Assembly: GCF_018736105.1 (NCBI RefSeq)
Contig: NZ_CP076135.1
Coordinates: forward strand, 3,160,001 to 3,224,000
Reading direction: 5' to 3'
From: Bradyrhizobium sediminis
GTDB lineage: Bacteria; Pseudomonadota; Alphaproteobacteria; Rhizobiales; Xanthobacteraceae
Length of the DNA: 64,000 bases
Part shown: positions 27,986 through 36,646 of the stretch, in pieces
Numbering within the stretch: position 1 is the first letter of the stretch
How the letters are laid out: the number at the start of each line of letters is the position of its first letter
Translations under genes and position numbers: made by a program
Notes under the pieces: generated by a model
What the model was told of the DNA's origin: nothing
Seen by the model: the letters and a program-made list of their open reading frames with translations, nothing else
The model's database searches: none

Positions 27986-29068
27986 ATGAGCACAGCTACG
28001 CCGACCATTCGCAGCGTCAGGGCCCGCGCCGTCGTCGCCCCGATCGCGCGGCCCGTGAAAACCGCCTTCGGCGTGATCGAGGCAGCCCCCTTGGTGCTGA
28101 TCGATGTCACGACCGATCAAGGCGTTACCGGACGCTCCTACATCTTTGCCTACACGAAGATGACGCTAAAGCCGCTGGTGCATCTGGTCGAAGAGATCGG
28201 CCGCGAACTGACCGGCAGGCCGATCGCGCCGTTCGACCTGATGGCTGCGATGGATGCCAGGTTCAGGTTGCTCGGCTGGCAGGGCCTGGTCGGCATGGCG
28301 GTGTCCGGCCTCGATATGGCGTTCTGGGATGCGCTGGGCCAGACGGCGGGCCAGCCGTTGGTCACCCTGCTCGGCGGCTCGGCGCGGCCGATCCGGGCCT
28401 ATGACAGTTACGGCGTGGTCGACCCCGTTGCCGACGCCAACGACCTGAAACGTTCGCTCGAACAGGGATTCAAGGGCATCAAGATCAAGGGCGGCGACGG
28501 CGACGCCGCCAATGACGAGCGGGTGGTCAAGGGCGTCCGCGCCCTGATCGGCCCGGATATCGCGCTCATGATCGACTTCAACCAATCGCTCGATCCGGCT
28601 GAAGCGACACGCCGTATCGAACGTCTGGCGCCCTACGACCTGCACTGGATCGAAGAACCGGTGCCGCAGGAAGACCTGCTCGGTCACGCCAAGGTCCGGG
28701 AAACCTCTCCGACCCCGATTCAGGCCGGCGAGAACTGGTGGTTTCCGCGCGGCTTTGCCGAGGCCATCGCGGCCGGCGCCAGCGATTTCATCATGCCCGA
28801 TCTGATGAAATGCGGCGGCGTCACCGGCTGGATGCGCGTCGCGGCGCAAGCGGAGGCGGCATCGATCCCGATGTCGAGCCACCTGTTCGCCGAGGCGAGC
28901 GCGCATATGCTGGCGGTGACGCCGACCGCACACTGGCTGGAGGTCCTCGACATCGCTCGCGCCATCCTCGCCGAGCCCGTCGCGATCGTCGACGGGGCGG
29001 TCACCGCCCGCGGGCCCGGCCTCGGGCTTGTCTGGGACGAAGCGGCAGTCGCCAGATACCTGGTTTGA
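27986..29068 (+). CDS. Mandelate racemase homologue (enolase superfamily)
   Basis: The 360-aa protein contains every catalytic residue of Pseudomonas mandelate racemase at a constant offset of +2: Lys166 and Lys168 (KIK), Asp197, Glu223 and Glu249 as metal ligands, Asp272 paired with His299 (SSHLF), and Glu319 (HWLEV). From memory the whole protein lines up with the Pseudomonas enzyme without large gaps, including the C-terminal YLV. So it probably acts on mandelate or a near relative, catalysing alpha-proton abstraction. It is divergent from the RidA/iron-sulfur/Crp operon, which may form the rest of a 2-hydroxyacid pathway. The true substrate is not shown by sequence. Confidence 0.9.
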   Translation: MSTATPTIRSVRARAVVAPIARPVKTAFGVIEAAPLVLIDVTTDQGVTGRSYIFAYTKMTLKPLVHLVEEIGRELTGRPIAPFDLMAAMDARFRLLGWQGLVGMAVSGLDMAFWDALGQTAGQPLVTLLGGSARPIRAYDSYGVVDPVADANDLKRSLEQGFKGIKIKGGDGDAANDERVVKGVRALIGPDIALMIDFNQSLDPAEATRRIERLAPYDLHWIEEPVPQEDLLGHAKVRETSPTPIQAGENWWFPRGFAEAIAAGASDFIMPDLMKCGGVTGWMRVAAQAEAASIPMSSHLFAEASAHMLAVTPTAHWLEVLDIARAILAEPVAIVDGAVTARGPGLGLVWDEAAVARYLV

Positions 29069-29135
29069 ACGGCTCGCTACAAAAAATCGCTAAAACAACC
29101 CCATGCAAAGTAGAATGCTCGGCTCGCAGCCCTTC

Positions 29136-30638
29136 TCAATAGTCGATGCCGAACTCGTCATAGAGCCGCCGAAACACCGCGGGCAGCACCTCCGTCAAAT
29201 CCTCCGCGATCAGGCCGGGACCCGCCTCGCGCGCGCCCTCGCCGTGCATCCAGGCGCCGATAGAGGCGGCCTCATACGCCGGCACGCCCTGCGCCAGGAA
29301 CCCTGCGACGATCCCCGCCAGCACGTCGCCGGCGCCGGCGGTGGCCAGCCAGGGCGGCGCATTGGCGGCGATGGAGGCCCGGCCGTCCGGCGAGGCCACC
29401 ACGGTATCCGGCCCCTTGAGCAGGACGACGGCGCCGCTGCGTTCGGCGGCGGCCCGTACCCGTTCAAGTTTCGAGCGAAGCGGATGCTTGTTGCTGATGT
29501 CGCTGAACAGCCGCGGAAATTCGCCTTCATGCGGGGTGAGGACGACCTGCGGATCGTGCGAAGCCTTGATCGCCTCGAACAGGCGATCGGGCGCTTCTGC
29601 AAAGCTCGTCAGCGCATCCGCGTCGAGCACCAGGCCGCGCTTCGCCGACAGCGCCGTGAGGACGAGATCGCGGGTGCGGTCGCCGAGGCCGGCGCCCGGG
29701 CCGATCACGAGGGCGTTGAGGCGCTTGTCGGCCAACAGCTCGCCGAACTCCACCACGGTGTCGATGGCGCGAACCATCACCGCGGTCAGCGCCGCGGCGT
29801 TGACCGCCAGCGCGCCAAGGGGCGATGCCAGCGTCACCAGCCCGGCGCCGGCCCGCAAGGCGCCCCGCGCCGCCAGCCGCGCGGCACCGGTCGCCGCCAT
29901 ATCGCCGGAGACGATGACCGCATGGCCCCGGGCGTATTTATGGCCGTCGATCCGCGGCACCGGAAACGACTTGTGCCAGGCCGAAGCAACGTTCTCGAAG
30001 GTCTGCGGCTGGATTTCCTCGAGCACGCTCGCATCGATGCCGATATCGGCAACGCGCACCCGGCGTCCGCAATGCATCCTGCCCGGAAGCAGCAGATGCG
30101 CCGGCTTCTTCCGGAAGAACGTCACCGTTTCGGTGGCACGGATCGCAACGCCCATGACGGCGCCGGTGGTACCGTTGATACCGCTCGGCAGATCGACGCT
30201 GAGAACCGGTGCGCCGTTGGCGTTGATGGCCTCGATCATGTCGAAGGGGGCGCCCTCCACCGGCCGGTTGAGGCCGGCGCCGAACAGCGCGTCGATGATC
30301 AGCGCGGGCCTGCCGATCGCCTGCGGATTGAACGGCAGCACCGGATATTTCCACCCCTTCGCAGCGGACGCCGCATCGCCCTGCAGGCTGTCCCGCTCGC
30401 ACAGCAGGATGACCGAGACTTCGCGGCCGCGCGCGGCGAGTTCGGCTGCCGCCACGAAGCCGTCGCCGCCATTGTTGCCGCTGCCGGCGACCACCAGGAT
30501 GGGTCCCTCCTCCACCAGGTCCATCGCAGCCTCCGCAACAGCCTGGCCGGCGCTGAGCATCAGCGCGAATCCGGGGGTGCCCGCCGCGATGGTCAGACGG
30601 TCAGCGCGCTCCATCTCAGCGGTCGTGAGAACTTCCAT
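29136..30638 (-). CDS. nnr: Bifunctional NAD(P)H-hydrate epimerase / ADP-dependent dehydratase
   Basis: The 500-aa protein repairs hydrated NAD(P)H. The N-terminal YjeF_N epimerase domain has VVAGSGNNGGDGFVAA and VSVDLPSGINGTTG. The C-terminal ribokinase-like dehydratase domain has GHAVIVSGDMAATGAARLAA, LTPHEGEF and the nucleotide-site TAGAGDVLAGIVAGF. I chose the ATG at 30638, which gives the family N-terminus (MEVLTTAEMERADR); upstream in-frame sequence is not family-like. It is convergent with the mandelate racemase homologue and divergent from the glnB promoter region. Confidence 0.95.
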   Translation of the reverse strand: MEVLTTAEMERADRLTIAAGTPGFALMLSAGQAVAEAAMDLVEEGPILVVAGSGNNGGDGFVAAAELAARGREVSVILLCERDSLQGDAASAAKGWKYPVLPFNPQAIGRPALIIDALFGAGLNRPVEGAPFDMIEAINANGAPVLSVDLPSGINGTTGAVMGVAIRATETVTFFRKKPAHLLLPGRMHCGRRVRVADIGIDASVLEEIQPQTFENVASAWHKSFPVPRIDGHKYARGHAVIVSGDMAATGAARLAARGALRAGAGLVTLASPLGALAVNAAALTAVMVRAIDTVVEFGELLADKRLNALVIGPGAGLGDRTRDLVLTALSAKRGLVLDADALTSFAEAPDRLFEAIKASHDPQVVLTPHEGEFPRLFSDISNKHPLRSKLERVRAAAERSGAVVLLKGPDTVVASPDGRASIAANAPPWLATAGAGDVLAGIVAGFLAQGVPAYEAASIGAWMHGEGAREAGPGLIAEDLTEVLPAVFRRLYDEFGIDY

Positions 30639-30832
30639 GCCGAATTCCCGATCCACGCGCCTCATCCTGAGGCATTTCCGGTCTCTCACACATCCCAGAG
30701 CTTCGACGACTGCATGACAATTGAGCTGTTTGCCTATTTTGTGTGCTTCAGTATCATAGGCCGGTCGCTCTAACCGCTGGTCAATGCCCGTCAAAAGTCT
30801 GATAACATTTCAAAATCAGGCACCTTAACAAC

Positions 30833-30851
30833 TTGGCATAGACCCTGCTTT
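30833..30851 (+). promoter_or_regulatory. Sigma-54 (RpoN) promoter for glnB-glnA
   Basis: Within the 391-base non-coding interval 30639-31029, TTGGCA at 30833-30838 and CTGCTTTT from 30845 have the invariant GG (30835-30836) and GC (30847-30848) exactly 10 bases apart, the -24/-12 spacing of RpoN promoters. It lies about 180 bases before the glnB start. An NtrC-activated sigma-54 promoter upstream of glnB is known in rhizobia, which supports it. I did not find a clear NtrC dyad, and I see nothing else gene-like in the interval. Confidence 0.7.
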
Positions 30852-31002
30852 TGAGGAAGCCGGCTCTGGACCATCGTGTTGACCGTCAATTGTATGAGGT
30901 TGCCCGCTCGCCGGGCCGGCGGGACATCGTCGCACGAGGGTCCAGGACGAACGATCGATCACCTGCGCAACGTGCGTCGGGTGGAAACCAACCGCAGTCT
31001 GA

Positions 31003-31368
<366 letters not shown>

Positions 31369-31487
31369 ATCGCCGGTTTCGGCGGCACTCTGATATTGTG
31401 TTGGGCTTGGCCCAATTGTATTGACCATGCCTGACGGTCGCCGCCCGCGGCCCGATCGCGATGACCTGTAAGCCAAAAGGGGTATTC

Positions 31488-32897
31488 ATGAAGACCGCCA
31501 AAGACGTCCTGAAATCGATCAAGGACAACGACGTCAAATACGTCGACCTGCGTTTCACCGATCCGCGCGGCAAGTGGCAGCATGTGACCTTCGACATCGG
31601 CATGATCGACGAGGAGATCTTCGCCGAAGGCACGATGTTCGACGGCTCCTCGATCGCCGGCTGGAAGGCGATCAACGAATCCGACATGTGCCTGATGCCC
31701 GATCCCGTCACCGCGACGATCGATCCCTTCTTCGCCGAAACCACCATGGTCATCACCTGCGACGTGCTGGAGCCGACCACCGGCGAGCCCTATAACCGCG
31801 ACCCGCGCGGCATCGCCAGGAAGGCCGAGGCGATGGTCAAGTCGATGGGGATCGGCGACACCGTTTTCGTCGGACCGGAAGCCGAATTCTTCGTGTTCGA
31901 CGACGTCCGCTACCAGACCACGCCCTACAACACCGGCTTCAAGCTGGATTCCTCGGAACTGCCGATCAACTCGGACACCGAATATGAGGGCGGCAACCTC
32001 GGCCACCGCATCCGCACCAAGGGCGGCTACTTCCCGGTTCCGCCGCAGGACTCGGTGCAGGACATGCGCTCGGAAATGCTCGGCGCGATGGCCAAGATGG
32101 GCGTCAAGGTCGAGAAGCATCACCACGAAGTCGCTTCCGCCCAGCACGAGCTCGGCATGAAGTTCGACACCCTGACGCTGATGGCCGACCAGATGCAGAT
32201 CTACAAATACTGCATCCATCAGGTCGCCCACATCTACGGCAAGACCGCCACCTTCATGCCGAAGCCGGTCTATGGCGACAACGGCTCGGGCATGCATGTC
32301 CACCAGTCGATCTGGAAGGACGGCAAGCCGGTGTTCGCCGGCAACAAATACGCCGACCTCTCGGAGACCTGCCTGCATTACATCGGCGGCATCATCAAGC
32401 ACGCCAAGGCGATCAACGCCTTCACCAACCCGTCGACCAACTCCTACAAGCGCCTGGTGCCCGGCTATGAGGCGCCGGTGCTGCTCGCCTACTCCGCGCG
32501 CAACCGCTCGGCCTCCTGCCGCATCCCCTACACCACCAATCCGAAGGCCAAGCGCGTCGAGGTGCGTTTCCCCGATCCGATGGCCAATCCGTATCTCGGC
32601 TTCGCCGCGATGCTGATGGCCGGCCTCGACGGCATCAAGAACAAGATCGATCCGGGTCCGGCGATGGACAAGGACCTCTACGACCTGCCGAAGGAAGAGC
32701 TGAAGTCGATTCCGACGGTGTGCGGTTCGCTGCGCGAGGCGCTGGAGAATCTCGACAAGGACCGCGCCTTCCTCAAGAACGGCGGCGTGTTCGACGACGA
32801 CTTCATCGACAGCTTCATCGAGCTGAAGATGACCGAAGTCGAGCGTTTCGAGATGACCCCGCATCCGGTCGAATTCGACATGTACTATTCGCAGTGA
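31488..32897 (+). CDS. glnA: Glutamine synthetase type I
   Basis: GlnA condenses glutamate and ammonia with ATP; type I enzymes are dodecamers. The 469-aa protein has the beta-grasp segment ([18 protein letters not shown]), metal-site glutamates in [11 protein letters not shown], the [10 protein letters not shown] motif, the ATP-site [11 protein letters not shown], and Tyr398 in KDLYDLP, the residue adenylylated by GlnE. The ATG at 31488 is chosen over 31461 because [11 protein letters not shown] is the family N-terminus and AAAAGGGG precedes it. It follows glnB by 119 bases and is probably co-transcribed, with possibly its own promoter in the gap; a terminator follows. Confidence 0.98.
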   Translation: MKTAKDVLKSIKDNDVKYVDLRFTDPRGKWQHVTFDIGMIDEEIFAEGTMFDGSSIAGWKAINESDMCLMPDPVTATIDPFFAETTMVITCDVLEPTTGEPYNRDPRGIARKAEAMVKSMGIGDTVFVGPEAEFFVFDDVRYQTTPYNTGFKLDSSELPINSDTEYEGGNLGHRIRTKGGYFPVPPQDSVQDMRSEMLGAMAKMGVKVEKHHHEVASAQHELGMKFDTLTLMADQMQIYKYCIHQVAHIYGKTATFMPKPVYGDNGSGMHVHQSIWKDGKPVFAGNKYADLSETCLHYIGGIIKHAKAINAFTNPSTNSYKRLVPGYEAPVLLAYSARNRSASCRIPYTTNPKAKRVEVRFPDPMANPYLGFAAMLMAGLDGIKNKIDPGPAMDKDLYDLPKEELKSIPTVCGSLREALENLDKDRAFLKNGGVFDDDFIDSFIELKMTEVERFEMTPHPVEFDMYYSQ

Positions 32898-32944
32898 TGT
32901 TGCCGGCGGGTTTTCCCGCCGACGCCACCGCCTGAGAATGCAGG

Positions 32945-32974
32945 AGGCGCTCCGAGAGGGGCGCCTTTTGTTTT
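32945..32974 (+). terminator. Rho-independent terminator of glnA
   Basis: Stem AGGCGC (32945-32950) / GCGCCT (32961-32966), with inner CTC/GAG pairing possible, is followed by TTTTGTTTT. It starts 48 bases after the glnA stop. Confidence 0.8.
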
Positions 32975-33128
32975 GCGGCGGCGCCTTCCCGGCGGACTGG
33001 GAAGCCACGGCGGCTTGGTCGCGCTCCCAATGATGCGGTGCACGGTTACAGGGCCGGGCATGAGGACTAGAATAAGCAACGGCCGCGCTTTCAAACGACG
33101 CTGGCTGTACCGCACCGGGAGGTCGCAT

Positions 33129-34958
33129 ATGGCAAAGTGGATCCGCTTCGAGCAGGACGGAAAGACCGGTTTCGGCACGCTGGATGGCGATACCATCGCG
33201 GTTCATACCGGCGACCTGTTCGCCGGCGCGAAGCCGAGCGGCCAGACGCTGAAGCTCTCGGCCGTTCAGGTTTTGACGCCGTGCGATCCTTCGAAAATGA
33301 TCTGTCTGTGGAACAATTTCCACCAGCTCGCGGCCAAGAACGATTTCACGGAGCCGAAAGAACCGCTGTGGTTTCTCAAGGCGCCGAATGCGTATTGGCC
33401 CGCGAACAAGCCGATCGAGCGTCCCGCCACCTATGCCGGAAAAATCATTTACGAGGGCGAACTCGGAGTCGTCATTGGCAAGAAATGCTTCAACATCAGC
33501 GAAGCCGAAGCCGGCGACTATATCTTCGGCTATACCTGCGTGAACGACGTCACCGCCGTCGACCTGCTGCGCAAGGATAAGTCGTTCGAACAATGGGCGC
33601 GCGCGAAGAGTTTTGACACGTTCGGTGTGTTCGGCCCTGTGATCGCCACCGGCCTCGATCCGCTAAAACTGTCAGTCAAGACCATCCTGAACGGCAAGGA
33701 GCGGCAGAACTATCCCGTCGCCGACATGTTCTTTCCGCCGCACAAGCTCGTCGCCGCGATTTCCAGGGACGTGACGCTGATGCCGGGCGACATCATCGCC
33801 TGCGGCACCTCGCTCGGCGCCGGCACGATGGCCGACGCCCACAACGTCGTCGATATCGTGATCGACGGCGTCGGCAGCCTCAGCAATGTCTTCGACCAGG
33901 TGCTGCCCAGTCCGTATCTGTTGGGCGCCCCACCCAGGCAGAAGAAGATTTGCGTGGTAGGCGCCGGCGCCATCGGCGGCCTGCTGGCGGCAAAGTTTGC
34001 GCTGGCGGGCGAGGATGTCACGGTCATCGACCAGGGCGCGCATCTCGCCGCGATCCAGAAGAACGGACTCAAGCTGGAGTGGCACGACGGCAAGGTCCAG
34101 ACCGCCAAGATGAAGGCCGTCAACAAGCCGGCCGAGGCCGGCAAGCAGGATATCGTCGTGCTGGCGGTGAAGGCGCATTTCCTCGATCAGGTGGTGCGCG
34201 ACATCGATGCGCTGCTTGGTCCCGACACCGTCGTTCTGACGGTGCAGAACGGCCTGCCATGGTGGTATTTCCAGAGGCTCGGCGGCGAGTACGACAATCA
34301 CCGGCTGGAGAGCCTCGATCCCTCGGGCGTCCTCACCGGGAATATCGACCCGAAACGCATTATCGGCTGCGTGGTTTATCCCGCGGCGGCGGCAACGGCG
34401 CCGGGCGTGATCCACCACGTCGAGGGCGATCGCTTCCCGATCGGGGAACTCGACGGCAAGGCGACCGAACGCGTCAAGGAATTGCACGACGTCTTCATCA
34501 AGGCCGGGCTGAAATCGCTGGTGCTGCCGGATATCCGCTCGGAGATCTGGCTCAAGGCATGGGGCAATCTCTCGTTCAACCCGATCTCGGCGCTCACCCA
34601 CGCCACGCTGGTGGACATTTGCCAGTTCGCCGAGACGCGCGCTTTGGCGGCGACCATGATGAAGGAAGCGCAGGACATCGCCCGGAAGCTCGGCGTGAGC
34701 TTCCGCGTCAGCATCGACAAGCGCATCGCCGGCGCGGAAGCGGTCGGCGCGCACAAGACGTCGATGCTGCAGGATGTGGAAGCCGGCCGCTCGCTCGAAA
34801 CCGAGGCACTGATCGGTTCGATCCTGGAAATGGCAAAGCTGACCAATACGGCGGCGCCCGCGATAGAGGCCGTCTATGCGCTGGTGAAGCTCCTCAACAA
34901 GGTCATGTTGCTGGAGGGCGGCGGCGTGAGGGTGGAGAAAGCGAACAAGGCGGCTTGA
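33129..34958 (+). CDS. Fusion protein: fumarylacetoacetate hydrolase domain + ketopantoate reductase-like domain
   Basis: The 609-aa protein joins two enzymes. Residues ~1-265 are an FAH-family domain with metal-ligand region YEGELGVVIGKK (Glu109, Glu111) and CVNDVTAVD (Asp140), ending GDIIACGTSLGAGTM. Residues ~272-600 are a PanE/ApbA-type reductase with the NAD(P) motif VVGAGAIGGLLAAKF (278-284 glycines), VQNGLPWW, and a C-terminal domain with the catalytic-type Lys/Asn segment EIWLKAWGNLSFNPIS. The start MAKWIRFEQ at 33129 follows GGGAGGTCGC. A fusion suggests consecutive steps on one acyl-pyruvate or keto-acid substrate, but the reaction is unknown; the true pantothenate PanE is probably elsewhere. 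Confidence 0.88.
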   Translation: MAKWIRFEQDGKTGFGTLDGDTIAVHTGDLFAGAKPSGQTLKLSAVQVLTPCDPSKMICLWNNFHQLAAKNDFTEPKEPLWFLKAPNAYWPANKPIERPATYAGKIIYEGELGVVIGKKCFNISEAEAGDYIFGYTCVNDVTAVDLLRKDKSFEQWARAKSFDTFGVFGPVIATGLDPLKLSVKTILNGKERQNYPVADMFFPPHKLVAAISRDVTLMPGDIIACGTSLGAGTMADAHNVVDIVIDGVGSLSNVFDQVLPSPYLLGAPPRQKKICVVGAGAIGGLLAAKFALAGEDVTVIDQGAHLAAIQKNGLKLEWHDGKVQTAKMKAVNKPAEAGKQDIVVLAVKAHFLDQVVRDIDALLGPDTVVLTVQNGLPWWYFQRLGGEYDNHRLESLDPSGVLTGNIDPKRIIGCVVYPAAAATAPGVIHHVEGDRFPIGELDGKATERVKELHDVFIKAGLKSLVLPDIRSEIWLKAWGNLSFNPISALTHATLVDICQFAETRALAATMMKEAQDIARKLGVSFRVSIDKRIAGAEAVGAHKTSMLQDVEAGRSLETEALIGSILEMAKLTNTAAPAIEAVYALVKLLNKVMLLEGGGVRVEKANKAA

Positions 34959-35035
34959 GGAGATTTGGGCCCTTCCGGATGGATGCTGCCCACTCATCAT
35001 ATCGGAGAGATGCCCAGCGCGCGCGGCGCGGACGG

Positions 35036-35806
35036 CTAGGTGGGGCGCTTGCGCGCCACCAGCGCCTCGCCGAACGCCTGAAACAAGGCGCGGTTGATCG
35101 GATTGCGTTGCGGATCGTATTCCGCATGCCATTGCACCCCGAGTGCAAAGCCGGGCGCGTCCGCGATCCGGATCGCCTCGATGGTGCCGTCTTCCGCCAC
35201 CCCCTCGACCACGACGCGTTCGCCGGGTTCGAGGATGCCCTGGCCGTGGAGCGAATTGACGCGAATGGTCTCGCGCCCCAGAATTTTCGCAAAAGTACCG
35301 CCGGGAACGAGATTGACGTCATGCCGGTCGGCAAAGACGACCAGCGGGTCGGGGTGGATTTCGCCGTTCTCGAGCCGCGGCATCCGATGGTTCATGCGAC
35401 CGGGCAATTCCCGGATTTCCGGGTGCAGCGAGCCGCCGAAGGCGACGTTCATCTCCTGCAGGCCGCGGCAGATGCCGAACAGCGGTACGCCGCGTTCGAC
35501 ACAGGCTCGCGACAATGCCAGCGCCATGTCGTCGCGATGCAGGTCGTAGGGCTCGTGTTTGGGGTCCGGTTCGGCGCGAAAATGCGCGGGGTGGACATTG
35601 GCGCGGGCGCCGGTCAGCACCACGCCGTCAACGGTATCCAGCAGCGCGCCGATATCGGTGATTTCGGGGGAGCCGGCAAACATCAGCGGCAGCGCGCCCG
35701 CGACCTCGGCGACCGCGCGCAGATTTCGCTCGCCGGACATCTGTGTCGCAAATCGATCCTCGATGCGATACGCGTTTGCGATCACACCGACCACCGGCCT
35801 CCTCAT
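35036..35806 (-). CDS. Class I glutamine amidotransferase-like hydrolase (PuuD family)
   Basis: The 256-aa protein resembles gamma-glutamyl-gamma-aminobutyrate hydrolases. The nucleophile Cys lies in PLFGICRGLQEMNVAFGG, the His-Glu pair in GVQWHAEY, and VVLTGARANVHP and GGSLHPEIRELPG match the family. It would hydrolyse gamma-glutamyl-amides in the polyamine or a related pathway. No puu genes are nearby; the neighbour on the other strand is the FAH/reductase fusion, 77 bases away and convergent. Confidence 0.88.
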   Translation of the reverse strand: MRRPVVGVIANAYRIEDRFATQMSGERNLRAVAEVAGALPLMFAGSPEITDIGALLDTVDGVVLTGARANVHPAHFRAEPDPKHEPYDLHRDDMALALSRACVERGVPLFGICRGLQEMNVAFGGSLHPEIRELPGRMNHRMPRLENGEIHPDPLVVFADRHDVNLVPGGTFAKILGRETIRVNSLHGQGILEPGERVVVEGVAEDGTIEAIRIADAPGFALGVQWHAEYDPQRNPINRALFQAFGEALVARKRPT

Positions 35807-35915
35807 CGCTGATTATCCAATCTCAGATCACGAATTTGGGCGGATCATGCCCGCCAATAGACGCCGGATCAATATCTTACGCCCCCTTCCAGGACCTCGC
35901 TGCTCTGCAGGAATC

Positions 35916-36566
35916 TCAACCCACAGCCGCCAGCTTGGCGTCGAGATAGGCGCAAAGGATGATCTTGAGTTCTTCAAGCAGCTTGCCGCGCTCGCCCGGC
36001 CTGCTCCGGTCGAGGCTCGAGATCATTGCGCCGGTGATTTCCGACCATGCGGCAAGCATCCGGCTCCGGTCGTCCCTGGGCAGGCGCGGAAACGCTTCGG
36101 CGAAGACCCGGTCGAGGTGGCTCATCAGCGTGCCGCGAAGCTCGCGCGCCAGACTATCGAACCGCGGGTGCGATGGGCTGCCGGAAAATACGCATACGAA
36201 AGCCGACGCCTCCGCCTGAATGCCGGCGACCCCGTCGACAAGCTTCGCGATGAAAGCGCGGCGGTCTCGTCTGGCGCCGGCTGCATCGAGCTGTTCGCTC
36301 GCAAGCCTCAGGATACTGTCCTGGAACTGCTCGACCAACGCCGCGACGATGTCGTCCTTGCCCTCGAAGAACTGATAGATCGAGCCTACCGGGACCTTCG
36401 CGCGCTCGGCGACCAGATTGGTTGAAAGGCCATCGTAGCCGACCTCGCTCAGCAGTGCTGCGGCCGCCTTCAGAATATCAGCCACACGCGCCCGGCTGCG
36501 CGCCTGGGTGGGCAGCTTGCGCAGCCCGGCTGGTTTGCCAATCGCCTTCTTGGCCATGTCGCGCAC
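35916..36566 (-). CDS. TetR/AcrR family transcriptional regulator
   Basis: The 216-aa protein has a TetR N-terminal helix-turn-helix: ARVADILKAAAALLSEVGYDGLSTNLVAERAKVPVGSIYQFFEGKDD spans about residues 26-73 (key helix VPVGSIYQFF). The C-terminal ligand domain is variable and gives no clue to the effector. The ATG at 36566 may be replaced by the Met four codons in. It is divergent from the amidohydrolase gene, with a palindrome in the shared spacer, so it probably represses itself and that gene. Confidence 0.92.
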   Translation of the reverse strand: MRDMAKKAIGKPAGLRKLPTQARSRARVADILKAAAALLSEVGYDGLSTNLVAERAKVPVGSIYQFFEGKDDIVAALVEQFQDSILRLASEQLDAAGARRDRRAFIAKLVDGVAGIQAEASAFVCVFSGSPSHPRFDSLARELRGTLMSHLDRVFAEAFPRLPRDDRSRMLAAWSEITGAMISSLDRSRPGERGKLLEELKIILCAYLDAKLAAVG

Positions 36567-36581
36567 AACTCCGTTGACATT

Positions 36582-36603
36582 ATGAATATATGCTCATATT
36601 CAT
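36582..36603. promoter_or_regulatory. Candidate TetR operator palindrome
   Basis: Perfect 8-bp inverted repeat ATGAATAT - ATGCTC - ATATTCAT, AT-rich in a GC-rich setting, 16 bases before the TetR start and 44 bases before the amidohydrolase start. Size, symmetry and position fit a TetR-family operator in the divergent promoter. Binding is inferred. Confidence 0.65.
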
Positions 36604-36646
36604 GATTATCGCTGCGGACGTTGTGGCATATCGGGCGGGTCTTGCA

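Noticed and set aside
31369-31487. A second sigma-54 promoter in the glnB-glnA spacer (TTGGCCCAATTGTATTG)
   Set aside because: There is no GC at the required 10-base distance from the GG, so the consensus is not met.
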